Positions 11,668 through 22,942 of a stretch of DNA of 64,000 bases are shown one piece after another. The notes below the pieces were generated by a model. That model was given only the letters and a program-made list of their open reading frames with translations. It did no database searches and was not told the origin of the DNA. The stretch is from positions 53,799,012 through 53,863,011 of the forward strand of contig OY997590.1 in the NCBI GenBank assembly GCA_963921825.1, in the 5' to 3' direction. Position 1 is the first letter of the stretch. Every line of letters begins with the position of its first letter. The position numbers were made by a program, and so were the translations under genes. The DNA is from Erodium maritimum. Lineage: Eukaryota > Streptophyta > Magnoliopsida > Geraniales > Geraniaceae.

Positions 11668-11738
11668 GACCGTTGAATTTTGATCTATGTGGCCACGCAA
11701 TGGAGACCGTTGACTTCTGATCTATGTGGCCACGCAAT
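11668..11738 (+). promoter_or_regulatory. Duplicated 34-bp promoter block with W-box core
   Basis: Two copies (11668-11701 and 11705-11738) of a block starting GACCGTTGA and ending TGGCCACGCAAT, with two mismatches. Each contains a TTGA(C/A) W-box-like core; the second copy has TTGACTTC. A further GACGTGGCA (ACGTG core) lies near 11760. It lies 230-300 bp upstream of the IDA-like ATG, so it is a candidate regulatory duplication. The function is inferred only. Confidence 0.45.
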
Positions 11739-11905
11739 CTACAAACCATTGTCCAAACTGACGTGGCAAGTTCACGACTAATACTTTTGGGATCGTTGAC
11801 ATTTTAAATCGAATTGTTATATTTAATTTGCGTGCCCTTCAAGTATCTCTCTGTTTCCTGCCATTTTACCCACCAATTGCTAAGCCTTTTCTTCTTCATT
11901 GGGTG

Positions 11906-11911
11906 TATAAA
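11906..11911 (+). promoter_or_regulatory. TATA box of the IDA-like gene
   Basis: TATAAA at 11906-11911, 57 bases before the ATG. It predicts a start near 11935-11940 and a 5' leader of about 30 bases. Confidence 0.65.
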
Positions 11912-11967
11912 CCACCCTCCTCTCTGCTCATCAATTCAAATCGCTCCTTTGTCTTGAAATCTCAAAA

Positions 11968-12246
11968 ATGGCGTCTCTTTCACCGACCGTAAAATTGTAT
12001 CTGCAGTTCTTCCTCATCTCCGTCCTCTTGGTTCATTCGTGCTCAGCAATTCGAGCAGGCTCAACAATGGCCATCGCTACAGAGGCTGCTAGTTCGGACC
12101 AGACCGAGCCTCACCGGAGAAGGTACGAGACCCACTTTCAACACGGCGGCCAGGTTTTCAGCTTCCTTCCCAAAGGGGTCCCGATCCCTCCCTCCGCTCC
12201 CTCCAAGTGGCACAACTCCCAAGTGTCCTCTGCTCCTCAAAATTGA
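11968..12246 (+). CDS. IDA-like secreted peptide precursor (abscission-peptide family)
   Basis: An intact one-exon gene of 92 codons. Residues 1-27 are a signal peptide (hydrophobic core YLQFFLISVLLV, likely cleavage after SCSA). A variable region follows. At residues 65-83 is the family hallmark, FSFLPKGVPIPPSAPSKWHN, followed by a nine-residue tail. IDA peptides are processed from this C-terminal block and bind HAESA/HSL receptor kinases with SERK co-receptors, driving organ abscission and related cell separation. Length, lack of introns and the short tail all fit IDA. Unusual: Trp at residue 81 replaces the conserved basic residue of the KRHN end, a position important for co-receptor contact. 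A TGG from CGG would need one C-to-T change. Family assignment is very secure; activity of this variant is not. Confidence 0.93.
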   Translation: MASLSPTVKLYLQFFLISVLLVHSCSAIRAGSTMAIATEAASSDQTEPHRRRYETHFQHGGQVFSFLPKGVPIPPSAPSKWHNSQVSSAPQN

Positions 12247-12699
12247 AAACCCAGAAACAGAGTATTTAACAGAGTGCTACGCTCTGAGGCTTTCGTGGTC
12301 TTATATGTTGTAATGATTCTTTGATTTTTATTCCCTTTTCGTCGTAGATTATTGATTTCTTTGGTTTGTTACGAACCCAGAAGAAAAGATTTGATCTTTT
12401 TGGGATTCAATGTAGAAATTGATCGTTGAGCTGCATATATGTTTATACGTTATAGGAACTGTTTGCTCCAAAAGTACATGAATTGAAAAGAAAATCACTT
12501 TTTGTTTATGATAAAACTGGCTTTGATTTTGCTTACCTTCTTCTTTGATGCCAAGATTATGTTTGGATCAGAAGGAGGTATGTAATTAAAAAAAGTTTGA
12601 CTTTTGGTTATTGAACTTAATGTCGTCAATTTGTTCACTTCAATTGATGGCTTTACATAGAGTAGTAATGAAAAGGTCATTAATGTGACTTTTTAAAAA
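12247..12699 (+). other. 3' flank of the IDA-like gene
   Basis: AT-rich sequence with plausible polyadenylation context near 12305-12340 (TTGTAATGATT). I see no other gene before the retroposon insertion. Confidence 0.45.
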
Positions 12700-12712
12700 A
12701 AGACTTGAAAGC

Positions 12713-13698
12713 ATGGTGTACTAGGTTAGAATTTATTCTCAAAGTTAGTCTAAGAGACTCTAGAGTCTTTATCCATGCTTTCCATTCTTTTGTGTAGTCA
12801 ATATGCTCAAGCCTTTTCTTTTCTTCACTGTCCATATTGTTGTGTCTGTAGAAGGTCTTTTCATTCCTCCTTCTCTCGTTTAACTATCAGAGCCAAGTCT
12901 ACAGTTGTTTTCTCTGTTCAGGTTGCTCGAGTTTTAATGGATCCTGATGTCGAACAACGTCAAGAGACCTCGAGCCTTCCCCGATCACTATATGTGGGAT
13001 CGGTTTTTACCCTGAGGACAACTCAAGACCTACAGCAACCTCACAATTAGAGACCGGCCTGACCACAACTCCAAGTGTCCTGTGGCTTTAGGGTTTCGTC
13101 CATGCACCTCCAGTCGGCTCCAAAAGTGGGACCTCCAAGACTGTTTGCACCAATTGCCCATAGGAGTGGGGCAACGATTCAACTGCACGTGGGGACGATA
13201 TCCCTCGAGGACGAACCTGACGATCAAGATGAAGTGATGAAAGAGGAGAACAACGATAATCAACATGCGATGACTTCCACACAGCCTCGCCACGACCCAT
13301 GATTGGACCTCATGATGGGGTGATCATGACTTGATGGCCTACCCCCATGAACCGGGACCGACGCTACTTGGCCGTCCCGGGAGAAGCAAGGAAGCAACTC
13401 GTTTTTCCTGTTTTAGTTTGGTGCATTATGATTCAGTTTTAGTTTCTGTTTTGAGTTGTTTTAGTTGTATTTTTTTCCTGTTGTTTTGTTTTCGTTTATT
13501 TCAAGTTCCGGCACATGGTAGAATGTAGGGATCATTTTCATTGTCTAAGATGCAAACTAAACTACTCTACGTGTCCATGAACGTCGGGTGTCCTACGAAA
13601 GACTCATACTTATTTTGTTCTCAGGATTTTGTAGTCCTACTTATAAGATTTTACGTGCACTAATAGTGCAATTCTTCGTTTACCCTTTTAAAAAAAAC
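12713..13698 (+). mobile_element. 5'-truncated retroposon with poly-A and 13-bp TSD
   Basis: The 986-bp insert is bounded by AAGACTTGAAAGC at 12700-12712 and again at 13699-13711 (13/13). It ends with an A-rich tail (TTTTAAAAAAAAC) right before the second copy, which is the signature of LINE-machinery target-primed insertion in plus orientation. No reverse transcriptase is present. The 3' third is T/G-rich, like a LINE 3' untranslated region. It is either a heavily truncated LINE or another poly-A RNA copied by one. Confidence 0.75.
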
Positions 13699-13712
13699 AA
13701 GACTTGAAAGCC

Positions 13713-13935
13713 TAACATTATTATTTTCATATATAAATTCTTTATATTGAATGTAAGACAAAATAAACTTAAGATAAAAGTTAATTTTCTTATTACTTAA
13801 ACATATAGTAGTTCAATGTAAATCAAATCAGCTCAATTTTCATGATCATATCGAATTTGTATTTGGTTTTTGAATTAGTCAAATATAGGCAACCATACGC
13901 TTGAAATTTTATGGAAATATTCTGAAGAGGACAGT
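13713..13935. other. AT-rich spacer
   Basis: Short AT-rich sequence between two retroposon insertions. No gene seen. Confidence 0.5.
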
Positions 13936-15724
13936 AACAAGAACTCCAGATCTACAAAACGTTCTCGGTTTACTTCTCTCAGGTTCGTCTCTACCCTAGC
14001 TAGGGTTCACGCTACCGCCCCCGTCTCCAGGCCGCCGTCGCCGATCAGGTCTTCTGGTTCACTATCCGGCTGCCATCTTCGTCTACATACCGTCAAGGTC
14101 CTTGTTCATATCGGTTCTCAATCTCTCTCGAATCGTCGTCGATGTTTCATCCAACTCAGCGCCGCCACGCCGCTGGACAGAGCCCTCACCCAGCGGGTCC
14201 AGATTCTCCCCCCCCCCCCCCCCCCGTGTGGTCGCGCAGCCAGTGGCCATGCATCAGCATTGCATCTGGTCCATGCACGGACGTGTACACAAGCCCCTGT
14301 GGCCGTATCGACTGCCTCCCAATCATCTGATCGGCTTGTATCGTCGGCCCGATAGCGGTTGGTCGATGGGTTTACGTCCCGAACCGGGTGATCGGATAGG
14401 GTGCCGATGCCCGGAACAGTCATGGCGCCAGGCCGAGCCTTACAGGGGCGGTCACCCCCCGCTGATGTTGTCTGTTCCTCCGCCGTAACGAGATACTCAC
14501 GGCTCACGACTGGTGGCGCCCCCACCAATGTATGCAGCATCGCCGCCGCCGCCCCTTGGGATGCATGCGAACCCTAAGGTTCGTTGGGTTCCCCCTAGGG
14601 ATTTTATACCATCAATGCCGTTGGCCAGGCGACATGGCCCGAAGCCCCCGAGATCCAGGACGGTAACGGTGATCGCCCCGAGGGAGGACTCTACTGCACC
14701 GAGGCCTCCGGTGAATCGCTACACTCAGAGGGAGATACCGTTGATTCGCCGAGGTATACTGAGATACAATTGTCACGTCGCAAATCCGGTTTTGACCGAA
14801 TTCGAGACGTGAAGTAAAACGATAATAATTTTCATCGAAAATAATGCCAACAAGTCTCCATTCATAATTTTAAAACTTTAAACAATGTCGCGAGTCGCAA
14901 CTCACAAAAACAACGGTAAAAATGTTCAACCGTTAACGGTACGTCGCTAGACACTAGCTAAACCCTCGCTAGCTCCCAAGCTCCGAGAATCATGCTAGTA
15001 CACATCCCGCTCAACACCTGAAATGCAACAAAGTAAGGGGGTGAGCTTACGCTCAGTAGGAAAAGTAGTTAAGGTTCTGAACCACCGTTCATCACCACGG
15101 AAAATTAGGGCATACTAGTAAGGCCCAACTATTAAAAGTCGAATTAACACAAGCACGCCAAGACAACACTTAGCCTTCCATCATGCACAACCCGTAACAC
15201 AAACTCCCAACGAACGGAACTCATACCACTTTCCACAACTAGCTCTTGACGCCCATCACCTAACAATTCTCAAGAACAACGGCTACGGTTATCTCACAAC
15301 CGGCCACACGTGCGAACTCGCACTGTAACACAAGAATCAGGTACAACCATCTCGAGTCACCCAACACTCTCACGAGCCCAAAGTCACACTTAACCCTAGG
15401 TACAAAGCTAGACCGCCCGAACGGCACACACAGCAGGCAACACACAAAGCCCAACGACACGCACAACGCACACAGCAGACCCACCCTAAACATAGTCTAA
15501 CCATTTCAAACATCTCCAGCTATCACAGCCCGTCCACTTATGTCGCACCGGAACACAAAGCCTTAGTCCCGACACCAGGTTACCGATCCACTTTCACAAA
15601 GTCATAAACATACTCAAAAGAATTGCACAAAGCCAAACAGCAAGAAAGGGCACACATCGAGATACACACATATATCGTAAAATAGTCCCAACGTCGTTGG
15701 ATGCACTAAGCCAATTGCACACAA

Positions 15725-16103
15725 CCACTTATATCGTACTGGACCACACAACATCAGTCCCGATATCTTCCTCCTCACACAGACGAAGGCTAACATCCTC
15801 GACCGGAAGTCCCTCAGTCCGATGTCTTCCTCTTCACACAGACGAAGGGCATTACTCACAACACGTACAGAACTGACACACAACAAGAAACACACAAATA
15901 TCATAAAACGGCATAAGCCCACACCACCGGATGCACACAGCCACTTATATCGTACTGGACCACACAACACCAGTCCCGATATCTTCCTCCTCACACAGAC
16001 GAAGGGTAACATCCTCGACCGGAAGTCCCTCAGTCCGATGTCTTCCTCCTCACACAGACGAAGGGCACTACTCACAACACGTACAGAACCGACACACACT
16101 TCG
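15725..16103. repeat. 216-bp direct duplication in the solo LTR
   Basis: The block starting CCACTTATATCGTACTGGAC recurs 216 bp later (15725 and 15941). Both copies contain paired 'tcttcctcctcacacagacga' type units. Confidence 0.7.
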
Positions 16104-16249
16104 GTCAACACCGTCCCGGACTACGAGTCATCGAGGTACTGATCAAGCCATCCTTGGCCTCGGTACCCTACACTGGAACTATCCCTCGGTGTAGATACTG
16201 CTCCGGCTACATCGTCTCTTTGAATATACAACCAGGGTTTAACACAGAG

Positions 16250-16699
16250 CACAATCCACTTATGGTCTCGGCACACCTACCGGACCATGTCAACATAGCA
16301 CACAGTCGGTATATCACTCACCCGGTCATATACACACAACACAATCCACTGATGGTCTCGGCATACCTACCGGACCATCTCAACATAGCACACAGCCGGT
16401 CTATCACTCACCTGATCATATACACACAACACAATCCACTGATGGTCTCGGCATACCTACCGGACCATCTCAACATAGTACACAGCCGGTCTATCACTCA
16501 CCCGGTCATATACACACAACACAATCCACTGATGGTCTTGGCATGCCTACTGGACCATCTCAACATAGCACACAACCGGTCTATCACTCACCCGGTCATA
16601 TACACACAACACAATCCACTAATGGTCTCAGCATACCTACCGGACCATCTCAACATAGTACACAGCCGGTCTATCACTCTCCCGGTCATATCACAACCA
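16250..16699. repeat. Five-copy 90-bp tandem array in the solo LTR
   Basis: The unit around CCACTGATGGTCTCGGCATA repeats at 90-bp spacing (16250, 16340, 16430, 16520, 16610) with a few substitutions. Because 90 is a multiple of three, it produces a repetitive open frame that should not be taken as a gene. Confidence 0.85.
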
Positions 16700-19213
16700 A
16701 ATATTCACATCATCAAACATGGCACACTTGCCCACACACAGTCACCACAATCATGCAACACCGAGCAATAATCTTATTGAACTATTAAGCACACTCAAAC
16801 CGTCACATACTTACCATCACTTACCGACCCCACGTTCAACGTGGTAACCCCACCGGCTTAACCGGTATCAAATCCCCAACCGTCCCACAGTTCAACATAT
16901 CAATTAAATAGGAAATAACCACACATGTCATCAACATGCATCACTAATTAAATCCTATCCGTTTTTCATGTTCGTTATTTAATGTCCGATCAAACAACAC
17001 ACAAAGCACACCAGCAGATACACTCAGCAAACAAACCTACAGGCACGACATGTCCTGAATCTACCAGCACGGCAATTCCCAAGACAGAAATCGTAAATGT
17101 TCACAGTTCATATGTCTACGCTCGTTGTTCACATCCTATAAGCCAAACTATGATCTTTCCGGTTTTATTATTAAACCCTAATCATGCATACTAGTAACTT
17201 TCCGTAATTAAAGCGGTATCTGCTACTTTCCCAACCTCAAGACGAATCGACAGCTACGTCTCCTAGCTGCTGACGTCCTGGCTCGCTACCTCCGGTCTTC
17301 TCTTCGATCGAAGTCGGACTCTACTTTACGCCGAAAGCTACAATTAAAACTGGTTCCAAAGTTAAATTAACGGTTACGACGGTTTCCATTTAAGTTCAAT
17401 TTCTTAAACTCAAGCGGGCTAAAAGTAGGATTACGACGAATCGGGTTCAAGCACAGAACCCGGTACACGTATTCTGGGGCACGGGTCCTAAGGTCCGATT
17501 TAGCGTTCCCGCTTTTGTCCTGTTCTAAGTCCGATTTTATCAAAACAGGTTTTAACCCTTTACAATTTAAATCCTTTTTAATATTAAAAACCCTTTTATT
17601 TAACACTGAAATTCGTCTTAAATTCACTTAATTTTATTTCTTAATCTTTTTGTTCTTCCCGTCACACAGATCCAGATTCAAAATGATTTCTGATTTCCAA
17701 GTCCAGATTTGTCCAGAAACGAACACACTCGGGAACGAAACCACAAAACCAAAAAAAGGAAAGAAGGGAAGAGGACTCGGTTTTGAAGCTGACCGATCAA
17801 AACCTCATGGTGGTAGGGCTCACCGTAGGGGAAAAAAGGGACGACGGAGGCGGCTGTGGTGGGGACCGTGGGCGCGGCGGGGCACTCCGCCTCAGATCCG
17901 GACGAGGCTCTTGGATCTGTGAACACGCCGGCGAGATCACCTCGCCTCCGCACGTGAACGGCGATGGTGGGACTCGGTCTTGCCACTACCGAGGACGGCG
18001 ACGGCTGAACGGGGAAGAAGAAGAGAAGGGCTCGGTGGCTCGACGTTGAACACGGCCGGAGATGGAGCTGGACGGAGATAGTGGTTCGTGGGAGTGGGAG
18101 AGACCGGGGACGAGACGCCGGCGGCGGCTCGATTCAACTGAGAAAAGAAGAAGAGGGAGAGGGGAAGGGGAAGGTCGGAGATGGTGGTTGACGGCGGCTG
18201 CCCGTGTAGTCTGGACGGAGAGGGTGTGAAACGGAGAGAAAGGGAGAGAAAGGGAGAGAGGAGGTCGGAGATGGCGTGAGGAGGGGAAGTAGATTCGAAG
18301 GAGAGACGGGAGGGTGAGGTTCGGGAGTGGGAATGGATCGACGGCGTTGAGGAAGGAGCAAAATGGGGTCGAAACTCTAAAATGCCAGCTTTTATAGTTG
18401 GAGCCTCAACTATGCTTGGGCCCAGAATGGGCGGGCTCAAGACACTGGGCTTCAGCCCAGCCCAAGCCGAAGAAGAGGACTCGGATCTGATCTGCTCGGG
18501 CGGGGTCTGCTCCAGCACGGTCCAGTCTGATTTTTTTTTTGAATTTTGCTTTTCTTTCTTTCTTTTTTTGATTTTTTTCTTTTAACAAAAACCACTTATT
18601 GCACAAACATACCCCGACGTTTCTAATTGCAAAAGAACACCCCTTTTTAAATAAGTGGGCTTTACAACAATCATGGAGTTGGTCCCCGTCCACGGAAGGC
18701 CAGGACAAGGAAGGAGGCATGAGCATCTGCTGGAGAACTGGGCACACAAGAGCCTTTTAGAATCATCGGAATGGCTCAGGTCAGGTACTGCGACCGGGGG
18801 GATATAGTCACTCGAGGGACGAATGATCTCCCACTGCGGGGGTGGGTTGGACCGTTTGGGGACTATACTCACAGACCCGAGACTACTGCAGCCGAGAGGT
18901 CTCTGGAAATCCGCACTACAAGCTCTTTTTCTGGTTTGTCTTTATGTATTAGGTCGAATAAAGTTTTGGCTAGTTAGGATCAGGGATTTGGATCATTATT
19001 TTTTTTGAAATGTTGGTACGAGGAACTCTTGAGTTTGGATCTGCGAGTCAAAGCAGACTATCTTTATGGATCCATGAGCGCCTAACGGGCTACGGCCGGT
19101 CGGGACAAAAATATGGAATCTGGGACAGTTATGTCCTACCATGTAAAGTTGTTGTTCTTCAGTAATACAATACCTCTTTATCTGTTTCAAAAAAACAAGA
19201 ACTCCAGATCTAC

Positions 19214-20810
19214 CAACTATTAATTTAAGTGTTAATTTTGTCAATTGTATGATTCAATGAAGCTTGAACAAGTAATTTCTTCCTGGTTAAGGTTTAGAAT
19301 TGCCAACCTTATGATTTGTAGGGTTAAGTCTTTTAGAGCTCTATAAATAGTTGATATTGGTGAAAGCAAAATCATGGTTTATAGGAAAATGAGAGCTGAT
19401 TTTCCAAGATGTGCTTTTTTGGTCGTCTTAAATTTTTATGTATAACCCATATTTTTTTGAGCGAAAGTTGCAATTTTGTAAATGTTTATATCAGACGATC
19501 GATGTGTGTCAGGGAACATGCTCCCGGGCCACTAAGGTCAGACAGATAGAGCAATAGCTCACTGAACCTTTTTTCACTAGAACCATCATAGACGATATTT
19601 GAACGTCATATAGGCAATGATAGAATACGGGGATGAGAAGGTGGTACTGGAATTCATGCTCCGAAAATCGGCCAAGGGCTTCAACAGTAGTGGTGGGAGG
19701 CAATACATGAATCGGGGTTCCCTCCTTGGAAAAATCCCTGATTCTCTGCTCCTTATGCATTGATCTTGCAAAGACAAATTCAAATAAAGTAAATACGACC
19801 TTCTCGATCAGTCATCTCCATAATCGTGAAGGGGGTCGAGGCGGTTGCGGCGGTGGAGGCCAAGGAGAAGGACGCACCAGCTGCAACTTCAGGGATATCT
19901 CTAGAGATGGTGGCGGCATCACAGACGGCAGCGACATCAAAGACACCGACGACATCAGATACGACGATGGCTTCAACGACGACGACGACAACATCATGGA
20001 CGACGACCTTAGAGACGGAAACGCCCGGAATTGCAGAGGAGGGACCGAAACAGGTAGGGAGACACTTCGTTGGTGGCTGGAGAAAGTCAACGTCGCAGTG
20101 GCTAGAGGCAGCTCGAAAGGAACCCTAGTAGAAAAATATGTTGCAGGATTCGTAGGGAAGGTGCAAGGGAGCGGATGTGTAGAAGAGAGAAGCATAACCA
20201 TGGAGTAGGCCATAGTAAAAACCATGGCCATAGCAATGCCTTTTGGGTGCTGCAGCTGAGAGCTTCTCCTAGGGTTTTAGTAGAGGTTTCTAAAATTGAC
20301 CCATAACCCAGTCCACCCGTCCAACCCGGCCCCAGTGGGTTATCCCCCATGGGCTACGGGGACGGGCTCGGGTTCAAAAATACTAAACCCGGAGTGAGCG
20401 GTCCGGGTAGCGGATCCGTGACATGGTTTCCTACATAACCTGGCACAAGTCCAAGGCCTAAGGTCACACTCTTACAATTTTAATTACTTTTGCATATGGA
20501 GATGGAGATTGATGGCTTGAGATTTTGAAGAAGATTACCAATTTTGTAATAGAATATGTCGTAGTTTTGTGTTGAACACATCTTTTGTAATCGTAATCTG
20601 TTTTGGGTCAACTTGAACTCCCTATTTGACGTTTGTAATCCTTGAACATTTGATAAGTTTAAACAAGGTATGAAGTTTTTCCATAATTAAGAAGTGACCA
20701 AATTGAGAGCTTCTAAGCACTCTTTATTGACTTTTTAAAATGGTTTATTTGGATAATGAAAAAAATATTTGTAAGTATATGTACTACTACTTATGGTTAA
20801 TCTTATTAAT
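19214..20810. other. Unresolved repetitive stretch with a compositional island
   Basis: 19800-20210 is GC-richer and contains a 100-codon Thr/Ala/Glu-rich plus-strand frame (19826-20128), with runs of 'gac' triplets read in other frames. I do not recognise a protein. 20285-20425 has hAT-end-like GC-rich phrases (CCCGTCCAACCCGGCCCC). The rest is AT-rich, with no gene supported. Confidence 0.3.
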
Positions 20811-21000
20811 TGTTATCAAATTCGGATGGGTTGGTCCAACCCGGTGAACCGGCCCATAATCCGGAAGGGCGGGTTCAAATGTCCTTTTTTGGGCCCGGGA
20901 CCGGGAGTAGGTTAAAATTTTTGAACACGGTAACTCTGGGTCGGTTCAAAAATTTAGCCACGGGTCCGGGGCCCGGCCCATTGACACCCCTAGGTTTTAG
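20811..21000. mobile_element. hAT-like non-autonomous element end or fragment
   Basis: It contains GGGCCCGGGACCGGGAG and ends in GGCCCATTGACACCCCTAGG. The reverse, CCTAGGGGTGTCAATGGGCC, is a recurrent terminal phrase of plant hAT elements. The second terminus and 8-bp TSD were not identified with certainty. Confidence 0.5.
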
Positions 21001-21452
21001 AATCTAATATAACCCATATTAATACGGAATGCACACGAAGAACTAAGGGGTTTTATGAATTTGGAATCACAACTATTTGTTGGTTAACTCAAAATAACTT
21101 GAAGCAATTTACTTGGCGATTACGAGTTAATTTAACTCGACGATCGAATGTTTTTATAATGATAGTTAGATTCAAGTTAGGTGAGAATTGAACAAGATAT
21201 GCTGTATAACTTGAGATATATTAGCAAAACAAAAAAAAAAACTTAACAATGTAGGCTTTTTTAGGAACCCATATTTGGATATCAAATAAATAAATTTAAA
21301 TATATGGCTCAAGACTTGGTCTAAGAAACACGTGATCTCAACCATCCAAGACACTTCATAAATGTCCTAAAACAGACACGAGTTAGATGCATTACGTGAA
21401 AAAAGGAAATTACAAGAAATAGACATCTATTTTCGATGGAGAACGTTGTTGT

Positions 21453-21459
21453 TATATAT
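21453..21459 (+). promoter_or_regulatory. TATA box of plantacyanin copy 1
   Basis: TATATAT about 90 bases before the ATG. The equivalent box is present at 31132-31138 in copy 2. Confidence 0.5.
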
Positions 21460-21548
21460 GAAGCAACGATTGAGTTTCTTGGTAAGAGGAGGAAGCAGTA
21501 GTGACATAAATCTACATATCCTTCTCTCATTTCCAACAAAATTCGGAA

Positions 21549-22395
21549 ATGGCTCAAGGAGGAGGAAAGGGAGTGGTCATTGCCACCATGTCTGTTGTGG
21601 TGTGGGCGGTAAATTTGTTACATATGTCTCCGCGTGTGAATGCCGAGAACATCCACCACAACCATCTTGATCTCCACCACCCCCATCACCTTCCTGCTCA
21701 GCCAGGACCGAACACCTATTTTGTTGGAGATAGGATCGGTTGGACTTTTCGTACTGAAGCGTGGTCTATGGGAAAAACGTTCAAAGCCGGTGATATTTTA
21801 GGTATGAAATAAACTTTACCCGTTATACTATTACAATTAAAAAATATATATCGAATCACCTTTTAATAAACATCTTAATCAATTTCATGGAAAGATAGGT
21901 GTTAAATTCTCATATTTAAAATGCTATTTTAAAAACTTCATACGATTCTATATCTATCGATTTGAATTTTTAAGTTTGATCAAACATTCACATATAAACA
22001 ATTACTTTTAAAAAAAGCATTATCGATTTTTTTATCCCTTTTAGATACAAAATTCCTAATTAATATCAATTTAAATTATAGGGATTAAGTTGGATCGTTA
22101 TCAGGGTAAATAATGATAACTAGATTTGAATATTGTTGTGATAAGTGTTATAAGAAAACGATCCATGTACATATGTCTAACATTGTTGGTTATAGTGTTC
22201 TCGTACACTCCGAAAACACACAATGTGGTAGAGGTGTGTCAGAAAAGCTACGACTCGTGCACGGTTCCTGGTGATGCGGTGGTGCACACAACCGGAAACG
22301 ACTGGGTCACGCTGAAACCGGGAATGAACTACTTCATCTGCGGCATTGGACGCCATTGTGATATGGGAATGAAATTAGCCATCTACGCTCAGTAG
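21549..22395 (+). CDS. Plantacyanin-type blue copper protein, copy 1 (two exons)
   Basis: Exon 1 is 21549-21801 and exon 2 is 22196-22395. The 394-bp intron has GT..AG ends and phase 1 joining (…GDIL-V-FSYTP…), giving 150 residues. A signal peptide occupies about 1-32 (core GVVIATMSVVVWAVNLL). A His-rich stretch follows at 36-47 (HHNHLDLHHPHH), then one cupredoxin domain at 55-150. All type-1 copper ligands are visible: H93 (KTHNV), C133 (YFICG), H138 (GRHC) and M143 (GMK), with Met as the plantacyanin-class axial ligand. C106 and C139 are placed for the usual disulfide; C99 is extra. Plantacyanins are small secreted electron-transfer proteins of the wall or pollen-tube path. There is no GPI or AGP tail. 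The His-rich insert is not usual for the family. Confidence 0.93.
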
Positions 22396-22942
22396 TTTTT
22401 TTTCTTTTCTTAATCCAATCATACACCATAAATTCACCATCTTATACATGTTTTATACTTATGACATACCATAAACTTATCATGTGTATTTTACACACAT
22501 GTTGTTTATAAAGATTTACCTGTACATCAAAATTTATTTAATATTGTGGATGAATATAGTTTCATGTCAGGTGAGATTGAACTTGCTATTATTGTTTTAA
22601 GGGATAACCTTGAAACCTAATAATGTATTATATCTTATTTTTGTATTGTAATTGTGTTCTACCTTTCGTTCCTTTCTTAATCGTAACCTTTCAAAAATTT
22701 GTAGAACCTTCATAACAGTGAGGATTAACGTCATTTCTTATCCCTTACCTTTACCTCATTTGCACTCCCTAACTATAGTCGACCTTTTCTTACATAAACT
22801 ACCAAAAACTTATGCATTCACAAGCACATTTTAGAGATTGGGATACTCAAACAAATGCTTCTATGAAATCAAACAAATTTATCACCTTTACGTTAGGTTC
22901 TACAAATTTTTGAAAAGTTAGAAAGTGAAATAAAAGGTAGCA

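Larger units (their letters stand above)
14771..18666 (-). mobile_element. Solo long LTR of a Tekay/Del-like gypsy element
   Basis: TGTCACGTCG... to ...GGGCTTTACA with 5-bp duplication ACAAT at 14766-14770 and 18667-18671. It is 3896 bp and has no pol, PBS or PPT inside. It therefore fits a solo LTR left by LTR-LTR recombination. Read on the minus strand it begins TGTAAAGCCC and ends CGTGACA. It carries the palindromic motif at 15034-15060 that is shared with the other long LTRs here. GC-rich short frames at 17.65-18.5 kb are not convincing genes. Confidence 0.85.
13956..19193 (+). mobile_element. Non-LTR retroposon with 20-bp TSD, split by a solo LTR
   Basis: AACAAGAACTCCAGATCTAC occurs at 13936-13955 and at 19194-19213 (20/20). 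An A-run lies just before the second copy, so this is a plus-strand poly-A retroposon. Without the nested LTR it is about 1.3 kb: 13956-14770 plus 18672-19193. The 5' part is GC-rich with an 18-C run (14208-14225) and Pro/Arg-rich frames, including one from 14513 that would continue across the LTR insertion point. No reverse transcriptase is visible. It may be a 5'-LINE derivative, a retrocopy of a host mRNA or a non-autonomous element; I cannot choose. Confidence 0.8.

Noticed and set aside
15614..16111. 165-codon minus-strand frame with internal repeats
   Set aside because: Created by the 216-bp duplication in the same LTR; the repeated Cys/Arg-rich text has no family signature.
16154..16771. 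205-codon repetitive open frame in the solo LTR
   Set aside because: It is produced by the 90-bp tandem array, whose period is a multiple of three. It has no start context, domain or gene neighbour.
17937..18518. 193-codon Ser/Pro-rich minus-strand frame
   Set aside because: Low-complexity C/T-rich LTR leader sequence inside the solo LTR; a similar purine/pyrimidine block occurs in the LTR at 63.6 kb.
19726..20208. Gly/Asp-rich 160-codon frame
   Set aside because: It reads a simple 'gac/gga' repeat-rich stretch. Overlapping frames on both strands are equally open, which points to composition and not coding.
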